Shown here piece after piece: positions 23,001-27,788 of a DNA stretch of 27,788 nt. A program made the translations under genes and the position numbers. The stretch covers positions 1-27,788 of the forward strand of contig JAUYEB010000127.1 in assembly GCA_030691555.1 (NCBI GenBank), in the 5' to 3' direction. Every line of letters starts with the position of its first letter. Position 1 is the stretch's first letter. This DNA is from Candidatus Bathyarchaeota archaeon (GTDB lineage: Archaea; Thermoproteota; Bathyarchaeia; TCS64). The notes under the pieces were generated by a model. That model saw only the letters and a list, made by a program, of their open reading frames with translations, was not told the DNA's origin and did no database searches.

Positions 23001-23115
23001 GCTCGGCTTGACGAGCGCGAAGCAGGCCGTGGAGGCGCACGGCGGCTCGATAACATTCGAGTCCGCCGAGGGGAGGGGCACCTCGTTCACCATCTCCATC
23101 CCGACGAGGCCCTAG
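20002..23115 (+). CDS. Histidine kinase with five tandem GAF domains
   Basis: 1037 residues, soluble (no membrane segment). Five GAF-type sensor units of about 160 residues cover roughly 10-165, 175-335, 345-500, 510-660 and 670-815. Each has the same closing pattern: SELDVPV, VVAVINLE and AFTEEDRRLVE. Then HisKA with His839 in MVRHDLRGPL, and an HATPase_c domain with N942 to N946 (NLVKNAVEAMPEGG), DTGVGIPDD and the GTGLGLTSAKQA box. It therefore autophosphorylates on His and likely passes phosphate to a separate regulator; no receiver domain is fused or seen nearby. The GAF repeats look like recent internal duplications. GAAGGT precedes the ATG at a wide spacing. Confidence 0.93.
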   Translation: MATNGGGEGKLIALLKHAKELAQAASTGEIARVTLDTVRTVLGYDLGTLAVVEGGTLRFIASTGFPNFQGITLPLDGPGVTVRAVNTGETQRLDDVTTDPAHLDTIADHIGTRTLSELDVPVKIGGEVVAVINLESVSPAAFTEADATLVEIFGEHVALAIKRLRLLEAEHDNIAKLEALHRHAISLTQAGDLGEICRATLDAVESVMGFHLLSFMVVGEGGLVSIGNRGSPPLGRPLPLDGKGITVKAARERRTIRVNDLRGDPDFFRGTADSLSELAVPVVIDGETVAVINLESTSLNAFTGQDQNLVEIFSQHIASTIKRMRLIESEEDANADLEALHRHAVRLSSLNDIEEIAAFTMGVIRDILGHTRGGFAMVADGRLAFIHTSDVDPAVIPELRLDGRGITVRAVRTGATQFVGDTRLDPDYVPDRGGPSNLSELDVPIKVDGGVVGVINLESRAPNAYTDEDRHIIEILSEHVAMAIKRLRLLERERRNAVKLEALNRSAADLGQSRSIGEAIDAVCKILGEDFGYNWVGIGRVEKDVVRYIKYIGADLSGNDTIPLSRQTVTVRAVKSGTTQLVKDTSKDPDYILLDSIGKRYLSELVVPVSVRGKIEYVINVENTEPDAFSQEDMRLVELLVLRMRSAFELIREREKLAALHGHASKIALSTDLKEIAETTLLTLGEVLNFRVVSFHVVHGETIDMIAHTGFSLDDPFTQRIDGPGVIPFAIREGRSILVSDVEKDLHYVRGPLSPDDPRQSELVVPIKRAGLPVAAINLEDARPGAFTEEDRRLVELLALHVGAALELLEERRRLREQQAAETRELLEGAHRLSSMVRHDLRGPLQTIRNSTYMLREHPERLAELAEAIDDSVAYADRIVEDLGGMTGPSEPQRTLVDLNDLADASLSQAKVPAGVRVEVTHGDEFIAVSLDATRIRRALDNLVKNAVEAMPEGGTLTIRTAKLPDGVTVEVSDTGVGIPDDAKPLIFRPFHTTKGSGTGLGLTSAKQAVEAHGGSITFESAEGRGTSFTISIPTRP

Positions 23116-23172
23116 TCTCCTCATCAGGTTTAAATTGAGTCCTTCCCAACCCAGAAACGGTGAAGATTTTCA

Positions 23173-23391
23173 ATGAAGTACACCATAGAGGTAGACCGCG
23201 AAGCCTGCATAGCCTGCGGCGTCTGCTACGGGACCGACCCGAACCACTTCGAGGGGGACGCCGATGGTAAGTCGCGCGTCCACGGCGGAACCACCGACGG
23301 CGTGTCCGTGGGGACCTTCGACGACGACCTCAGGGACGACGCCAAGAGGGCGGCGGACTCGTGCCCCGTCTCCGTCATAACCCTGAAGTGA
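23173..23391 (+). CDS. Ferredoxin, single [4Fe-4S] type
   Basis: 72 residues: CIACGVC (C12, C15, C18) followed by Y-G-T-D-P-N-H-F, and the last ligand in DSCPVSVI (about residue 64). This C-x2-C-x2-C...CP arrangement is that of small single-cluster [4Fe-4S] or [3Fe-4S] ferredoxins. It acts as a soluble electron carrier. TATA-like TTTAAATT lies about 40 bp before the ATG, so it has its own promoter after the kinase gene. A hairpin with a T-run follows at 23448-23464. Its redox partner cannot be inferred from neighbours. Confidence 0.9.
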   Translation: MKYTIEVDREACIACGVCYGTDPNHFEGDADGKSRVHGGTTDGVSVGTFDDDLRDDAKRAADSCPVSVITLK

Positions 23392-23447
23392 CCGCCGCAG
23401 GTCAGCCACGGGCGACCGCGATGGTAGCCCATTAGGGGCAAGCCAGG

Positions 23448-23464
23448 AGGCAAGCAGCCTTTTT
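23448..23464 (+). terminator. Possible terminator after ferredoxin
   Basis: AGGC-AAGCA-GCCT forms a 4-bp hairpin directly followed by a T-run (23460-23464). It lies between the ferredoxin stop and the PfkB-family start. Confidence 0.4.
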
Positions 23465-23529
23465 CGTGAGCCCCCCGCGTCTCGCCGCAAACCCTAAACT
23501 GCCGTGGAGCTAGTCTGACGCGACGAGTC

Positions 23530-24510
23530 TTGGAGGTCCTCTGCGCCGGCAGCTTCATGATAGACATAGTGGCCCCCCACCTGCCCGCCATAACCCCACC
23601 GGGGGGGCTGATATACGCCCCCGAGGGGATCAGCGTCAACGTCGGGGGGCACGCCGCTAACGCCTCCATCGACCTCGCCGGGCTCGGCCAGGGGGGCGTC
23701 GCCGCAGCGGGCTGCGTCGGGGACGACATGCTCGGCCGATTCATAGAGGAGGCGCTGCGGCGCGCGGGGGTGGAGCCGAGGCAGCAGGTGCACGCGTCGG
23801 CGGGGACGGCGAAGAACATCGCCCTGACCGTCGAGGGGGAGGACCGGCGCTTCATAGCCGAGCTCGCCGCGAACACCCTGCTCGACCCGGACCACGTCAT
23901 CCGGCTGCTGCTTGAGAGGCCGAAGGTCCTCTACCTCGGAACCGTCGGGGGGCTCAGGCTGGTGGACCGTAGCCTCCCGCGGGTGATGGGGGCGGCGCAC
24001 GCGGCCGGGGCCGTCACGTTCGTCGACGTCATCCCGCCGACGGAGCCCGGCTGGGGCCACCTCACATCGGCACTCGGCCAGATCGACGTGCTCCACCTTA
24101 ACGAGCACGAGGCGCGCCTCGTCACCGGGCTAGAATCTCCGGTCGAGGCGGCTTCGAAGCTGCGCGGGATGGGCGCCGACACGGTCATAGTCACCCTCGG
24201 GCCCAGGGGGCTCGTCGCCCTCAGGGGGGATGCCAGGATCGTGATGCCCGGCTTCAGGGTCCGCGAGGTCGACACGACGGGGGCCGGGGACGCCCTCTGC
24301 GCGGGGGTGATCCACTTCCTCATGGGGGAGCCGGACCCCGCACGCGTGGGCGTGGACGCGTTCCTGCGGGCGCTCCTGGAGGGGCAGGCCGCTGGCGCGG
24401 CGTGCGTCACCTCCCCGGGGGCCACGACCGCCGTCACCGCCGTGAACGTCCGGAGGCTCGTGGCGGAGCAGGGCGGCGCCGTCCTCGAGGCGACCACCCT
24501 AAGCCTATAA
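23530..24510 (+). CDS. PfkB-family sugar/nucleoside kinase
   Basis: About 326 residues. The N-terminal PfkB signature VNVGGHAANASIDLAGLG lies near 37-54. The C-terminal signature DTTGAGDALCAGVIHF is near 247-262, with the anion hole GAGD and catalytic Asp. A substrate-side NIALTVEGEDRRF segment and HLNEHEARLVTG (about 178-189) also fit the ribokinase fold. It transfers phosphate from ATP to a sugar, nucleoside or similar alcohol; the substrate cannot be read off. The start is taken as TTG 23530 (MEVLCAGSFMIDIV); the open frame extends upstream without a better start. The RadB-like gene follows after 23 nt. Confidence 0.85.
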   Translation: MEVLCAGSFMIDIVAPHLPAITPPGGLIYAPEGISVNVGGHAANASIDLAGLGQGGVAAAGCVGDDMLGRFIEEALRRAGVEPRQQVHASAGTAKNIALTVEGEDRRFIAELAANTLLDPDHVIRLLLERPKVLYLGTVGGLRLVDRSLPRVMGAAHAAGAVTFVDVIPPTEPGWGHLTSALGQIDVLHLNEHEARLVTGLESPVEAASKLRGMGADTVIVTLGPRGLVALRGDARIVMPGFRVREVDTTGAGDALCAGVIHFLMGEPDPARVGVDAFLRALLEGQAAGAACVTSPGATTAVTAVNVRRLVAEQGGAVLEATTLSL

Positions 24511-24533
24511 ACTTGGACTACGGAGAGAGACCA

Positions 24534-25229
24534 ATGGAGGCCGACCGCAGGATACCCACGGGTTCGCCGGGGCTGGACGCCCTGCTCATGGGCGGGGTGT
24601 CCACGCGGTCCGTCACGCTCGTCTACGGGGAGCCCGGGTCGGGGAAGACGACCCTCGCCCTCAGCGCCGCGGCGGGCCTGCTGCGCGCCGACCACGCCGC
24701 CCGGGTCGCGTTCATAGACTCCGACGGCAAGTTCACACCCGTCCGCCTGACCCAGATGACGGGGGACGAGGCGGCGCTCAGGCGCCTCACCTACACGCGC
24801 CCCACGACATTCGAGGAGCAGGCCGAGGCCCTAGACAGGCTCCCCGGGGAGCTCCAAGCCGGGGACCTAGCCGTCGTCGACTCCGTAACCGGGCTATACA
24901 GGGTCGAGGCCGGCGACGCCCGTAGGACCTTCGCGGAGAACAAAGAGTTAAACCGGCAGCTCGGGCTGATAAAGGAGACCGCGCTGGTCGCGGGGGCCGC
25001 GATCTTGATCACGGGGCAGGTGCGGAGCGTCATCGACTCCCCCGTGCCTGCCGTCGAGCCCGTCGCCCAGCGCCTGCTGCGCTACTGGGGGGACGTGGTG
25101 GTGAGGCTGGGGAACACGGCGACCCAGGGGGTCAAGCAGGCGTCGGTCGAGAAGCCCACGGCGATGAGGGGGGCGGCGAGGTTCACGATAACGGAGAGGG
25201 GCATGGGGGAGGAGGAGAGGTGGCGCTAG
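24534..25229 (+). CDS. radB: RadB-like RecA-superfamily ATPase
   Basis: 231 residues from ATG 24534, with GGAGAG just upstream and a CTATAAA box about 27 bp before it that overlaps the previous stop. IPTGSPGLDALLMGGV (7-22) opens the RecA core; Walker A is GEPGSGKTT (32-40) and Walker B is LAVVDSVTGLY (about 118-128). The second half has ILITGQVRS and a DVVVRLGN segment. Length without an N-terminal HhH domain fits RadB, the archaeal RadA paralogue linked to recombination. A KaiC-type signalling ATPase is the alternative. The end overlaps the CDP-archaeol synthase start by 10 nt, so the two are translationally coupled. Confidence 0.78.
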   Translation: MEADRRIPTGSPGLDALLMGGVSTRSVTLVYGEPGSGKTTLALSAAAGLLRADHAARVAFIDSDGKFTPVRLTQMTGDEAALRRLTYTRPTTFEEQAEALDRLPGELQAGDLAVVDSVTGLYRVEAGDARRTFAENKELNRQLGLIKETALVAGAAILITGQVRSVIDSPVPAVEPVAQRLLRYWGDVVVRLGNTATQGVKQASVEKPTAMRGAARFTITERGMGEEERWR

Positions 25230-25708
25230 AGGTCGTAGGCTGGTTCATCCAGACCGTCTGGCTCTTCCTGCCCGCCTACTTCGCCAACGCTGCGCCGGTC
25301 CTCCTGCACGGCGGGGGCCCCCTCGACGGCGGACGGAACTGGGGCGACGGCAAGCGGATGCTCGGCGACCACAAGACGGTCTGGGGGACGCTCTCCGGCG
25401 TCGCCGTCGGCTCGGCGGTGGGAGTGGTTCAGGGTAACGCGGTGCAGGGGGTCCTGTTCGCGGTCGGCGCCATCGGGGGGGACCTGCTCTTCGCCTTCAT
25501 AAAGAGGCGCCTCGGCATACAGCCCGGGAAGCCCCTCCCCCTCTGGGACCAGGTCGGGTTCATAATACTCGCCATCCTGCTCGGCAGCCTCGTCGAGCCC
25601 CGCCCAACCTGGCAGCAGGACGCCGCCATGATCGTGACCACGGTCCCCGTCCACTACATAACGAACCTCTTCGCCTGGGGGCTGAGCTGGAAGAAGGAGC
25701 CCTGGTGA
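25220..25708 (+). CDS. carS: CDP-archaeol synthase
   Basis: 162 residues, about four to five membrane segments (near 5-25, 60-85, 110-127 and 137-155). The conserved loop FANAAPVLLHGG, then PLDGGRNWGDGKRMLGDHK (about 35-53) with KTVWG, is the CarS (DUF46) signature. The enzyme activates unsaturated archaetidic acid with CTP in the membrane for archaeal phospholipid synthesis. The GTG start at 25220 lies within the RadB-like gene and follows a strong GGAGGAG site. Length is normal. Confidence 0.9.
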   Translation: MALEVVGWFIQTVWLFLPAYFANAAPVLLHGGGPLDGGRNWGDGKRMLGDHKTVWGTLSGVAVGSAVGVVQGNAVQGVLFAVGAIGGDLLFAFIKRRLGIQPGKPLPLWDQVGFIILAILLGSLVEPRPTWQQDAAMIVTTVPVHYITNLFAWGLSWKKEPW

Positions 25709-25868
25709 CCCGCCTTGATGGCCGCGGAGGCGCCCGGCGGGGCTGTTCTAATCTCTGGTTTTAATAGGGATATCGCGGATAGCTACCCTGAAAGGGCGCT
25801 AATCGGTAAAGGTTTTAGCCCCGTGGGAGTATTAGACGGATCGGAAGCTTGGGGCCGGGGGGTGTGCT

Positions 25869-26435
25869 GTGTCTAAGAGGAAGATGCTGGCGGCGGAGGA
25901 GGACCTTGCTAACAAGGTCGCCGAGCTCGCCGAGAGGCGCGGCCTCACGGTCTACCAGACTGTGAACGACATCCTGGAGCAGGCGTTGCGCGCCGAGGGG
26001 CAGGGGCTCAGCCTGAAGGAGGCGGTGGACAGGAGGAGCGACATGGAGAGGGCCAGGGAGATGGGCCTGACCTTCACGGTCGAGCACCTCTACTACCAGG
26101 TGGTCGACCTCGCCTACGGGAGGGACAGGGAGAAGGTCCGGGACCTCTGGCGGGAGATGGGCCTCTGGTACGGGAAGTACTTCAAGAGCAAGGGCGGGGA
26201 GCCGGTGAAGGCGCTCACGGAGGCGCTCGGCTTCCTCACGCACGGGAGCCAGTTCAGCGTCGAGTGGGGGCGCGGCGACGACCTCACCGTGAACTGCATA
26301 GGTGAGCGGTTCAACAAGGCGTACGCCGAGGTCTTCACCGCCTTCATGGAGGCGGCCTTCCAGACACTCGGGTACAAGACGGTGGAGAACGAGGCGAGCC
26401 GGGGCATAATACGCCTCAGGCTCACGAAGGGGTGA
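25869..26435 (+). CDS. RHH-headed protein of unrecognised family, copy 1
   Basis: 188 residues from GTG 25869. Residues 1-45 (LANKVAELAERRGLTVYQT, then VNDILEQALRAEG) look like an RHH/Arc-type N-terminus. The larger C-terminal part is alpha/beta with DLWREMGLWYGKYFKSKGG (about 94-112), GDDLTVNCIGERFNKAY and ASRGIIRLRLTKG at the end. I do not recognise the family; a ligand-binding regulator resembling V4R-type domains is possible. The next gene, 7 nt later, is a paralogue. A TTTTAATAG box lies about 100 bp upstream. Confidence 0.7.
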   Translation: MSKRKMLAAEEDLANKVAELAERRGLTVYQTVNDILEQALRAEGQGLSLKEAVDRRSDMERAREMGLTFTVEHLYYQVVDLAYGRDREKVRDLWREMGLWYGKYFKSKGGEPVKALTEALGFLTHGSQFSVEWGRGDDLTVNCIGERFNKAYAEVFTAFMEAAFQTLGYKTVENEASRGIIRLRLTKG

Positions 26436-26442
26436 CCAGCCG

Positions 26443-27036
26443 ATGGTGACGAAGAGGCAGCCGGACGACACGAAGCTACTCGTCCTGCCCGGCCGGCTGG
26501 TCGACAGGCTCAAGGAGGTCTCAACCAAAAGGGGGACTAGCCTCTCGGGCCTCGCCGCCGAGGTCATCGAGGTCGCCCTCAGGGCGGAGGAGCTCGGCGC
26601 GCCGCTGGGGGACGCGGTCGACGCCTACCGGATGGTGGAGTTCCAGCGGGGGGCGGGGGCCATGATGGTGCAGAGGAGCAGCCTGAGCCGCATAGTCGAC
26701 GGGCTGGAGGCGGGGCACGCCGAGGAGCTGAGGGCTCTCTGGGAGGAGGCGGGCCACTGGTACGGGCGCTACGTCGCCAGCAAGCTCGGCGGGGGGGAGG
26801 TCTTCCCCTTCCTCGCGAAGGAGCTGGCGGCGAGCTGGAACCTCGACGAGGTCGAGATAAGGGGGGGCGACGACGCCTTCTTCCGCTTCACCTGCTTCGT
26901 GATGACGGAGAGCTTCACGGGGCTGCTGCTGAGCTACGTCTCGGGGTTGATGGGGGCGCTGGGTTTCAGGGAGGTGGAGAGGGATCATGTGCGTGGGATG
27001 GCGACCGTGAGGTACGCGAGGGCCCCGAGTGGCTGA
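26443..27036 (+). CDS. RHH-headed protein of unrecognised family, copy 2
   Basis: 197 residues, probably the second gene of a two-gene operon. Its N-terminus (LLVLPGRLVDRLKEVSTKR, LSGLAAEVIEVALRAEELG) again fits an RHH-like domain. The C-terminal part shares LW-x-E-x-G-x-WYG-x-Y, SKLGGGEV, GGDD and a Cys (FTCFVM) with copy 1, plus DHVRGMATVRY at the end. Overall identity to copy 1 is low, so the duplication is old. The two may form a heterodimer. Confidence 0.7.
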   Translation: MVTKRQPDDTKLLVLPGRLVDRLKEVSTKRGTSLSGLAAEVIEVALRAEELGAPLGDAVDAYRMVEFQRGAGAMMVQRSSLSRIVDGLEAGHAEELRALWEEAGHWYGRYVASKLGGGEVFPFLAKELAASWNLDEVEIRGGDDAFFRFTCFVMTESFTGLLLSYVSGLMGALGFREVERDHVRGMATVRYARAPSG

Positions 27037-27376
27037 TTTTTAACTATTTTAAATAAAGTGAAGGTTGGGCGCGCCCGCGGTTTTTACACGTTTGTGGATG
27101 GATCATTTTAGGGTGTTTTTCTCCTTCTCCCGTCCGGTTTGGGGGCGCGTCTCGGTGCGGTGTTTTTTTGGCGGTTTAGCCCCGAAATATGTTCATTTTT
27201 TTTGCGACAATCACGGTTGTTGTATACATTGACCCACCCCTGTATACATTGATCTGGGGCTGTAGACATACCCTTAAGTGTGGTTGGGTGGTTTTGACCT
27301 CAATCGTCTAGGTAGGGGTATTCGGGGTAATGCCCGGGTCTCCCTCCGTGACGATGTAAAGGAGAAAAGAAAAAAA
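27037..27376. other. Intergenic, 340 bp, repeat-bearing
   Basis: No gene is seen. T-rich stretches near 27099, 27115 and 27165 may end transcription of the preceding pair. The second half contains the three 20-bp-spaced repeats described separately. AAGGAGAAAAG precedes the next start. Confidence 0.5.
27221..27272. repeat. Three repeats at 20-bp spacing (TGTATACATTGA type)
   Basis: TGTATACATTGA occurs exactly at 27221-27232 and 27241-27252, and a diverged copy TGTAGACATACC at 27261-27272. Starts are exactly 20 bp apart, about two helical turns. Each core TGTATACA is a perfect palindrome. They lie 105-156 bp before the surface-protein start, fitting a cooperative operator or activator array. 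Confidence 0.6.
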
Positions 27377-27788
27377 ATGAATATGAGGAAAACTCTACCT
27401 CTACTCGTCATCGCAAGCATGAAGCTATCACTGATACCATCAGTGATGTTTGCTAATGCTGCTGTAACTGCTACAATCAATGTCTCTACTGGGTCAGTCG
27501 GTACCAAGGTGGTAGTCTCTGGCACCATTAACTCATACAACGGTCACTATAGTATCGGCTTTGACGACGACGCAAACACCGGAACACCCGATGTTGTGCT
27601 CGTCGCCATAGGCACCGCATCTGGCTACTCCTTCTCAAAGGAGATTACCATCCCAGATGCCTACTTCGGTGCTAGGAGGATCAGGGTCACTGACCTTGAT
27701 GCTACCGGTAACCCAGCATCCGATGCCTTCTTCACAGTCGAGACTTCCTACGCAGTAACGAAGAACTACTCAACAAACTACGAGGGTG
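27377..27788 (+). CDS. Secreted Ig-like surface protein, N-terminal part
   Basis: The frame runs from ATG 27377 off the window (137 codons). MNMRKTLPLLVIASMKL and a hydrophobic stretch ending FANAAVTATIN form a Sec signal peptide. Then VSTGSVGTKVVVSGTI and ATGNPASDAFFTV show an Ig-like (IPT/TIG or S-layer adhesin) repeat pattern: a GxxGTxVxVSG motif followed by strands. It is probably cell-surface or S-layer-associated. A GGAG site lies 12 nt upstream. Total size and domain number are unknown. Confidence 0.75.
   Translation, partial: MNMRKTLPLLVIASMKLSLIPSVMFANAAVTATINVSTGSVGTKVVVSGTINSYNGHYSIGFDDDANTGTPDVVLVAIGTASGYSFSKEITIPDAYFGARRIRVTDLDATGNPASDAFFTVETSYAVTKNYSTNYEG

Noticed and set aside
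27221..27272. Repeats as a CRISPR array
   Set aside because: Units are 12 bp at 20-bp spacing with only three copies; this is operator-like and has no spacer-sized intervals.
1..27788. tRNA or rRNA genes
   Set aside because: No cloverleaf-like or rRNA-like sequence was recognised by reading both strands; a covariance search would be needed to exclude an intron-bearing tRNA.

Overview
The window is archaeal. It carries an archaellum/type IV-pilus style assembly set (secretion ATPase, two F-type membrane proteins, a class III prepilin and a FlaK/PibD-like prepilin peptidase), KaiC-like and RadB-like RecA-fold ATPases, CDP-archaeol synthase (archaeal ether-lipid synthesis), a TackOD1-type zinc protein and a PAS-DUF835 sensor. 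TATA-like boxes stand about 27 nt before several starts. The mix suggests a TACK-type archaeon (Thaumarchaeota, Aigarchaeota or Bathyarchaeia-like). That placement is an inference, because the window has no rRNA or other marker gene.

Layout. 1-1132: 5' part of an IS110 element, with its transposase running off the left edge and a structured leader that looks like a bridge RNA. 1209-8066: a pilus locus of two convergent units, ATPase-F-F on + and prepilin / ArlH-KaiC-like / TackOD1 on -, with IS605-type debris at the meeting point. 8258-16380: a mobile-element landscape. It holds two complete TnpB elements, an IS1 element with intact terminal repeats and target duplication, two related 174-bp MITE-like repeats, and a 351-bp element encoding only a small RHH/zinc-finger protein. 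Between these lie two RHH genes, two PAS genes, a KaiC-like ATPase and a PAS-DUF835 sensor gene split by a TnpB element. 16433-18018: prepilin peptidase, a winged-helix regulator and a frameshifted small membrane protein. 18299-19946: transposase fragment, an orphan second copy of the IS110 leader, and an IS6-like element. 20002-27036: a GC-rich, densely packed block with few insertions: a five-GAF histidine kinase, a ferredoxin, a PfkB-family kinase, a RadB-like ATPase overlapping CDP-archaeol synthase, and two tandem paralogues of an unrecognised RHH-headed family. 27377-end: start of a secreted Ig-like surface protein behind a 20-bp-periodic repeat.

The most informative results come from reading insertion boundaries. 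Removing the TnpB element at 14147-15509 restores an uninterrupted DUF835 reading frame. Removing the tnpB-less element at 4776-5033 restores the native stop codon of the pilus gene. The 351-bp element has 17-bp inverted ends and a 5-bp target duplication and sits inside a MITE. The two IS110 leaders share a long-range stem but differ in short blocks, as expected if those blocks are programmable guides. I judge the 351-bp element and the IS110 leader pair to be the strongest candidates for undescribed biology.
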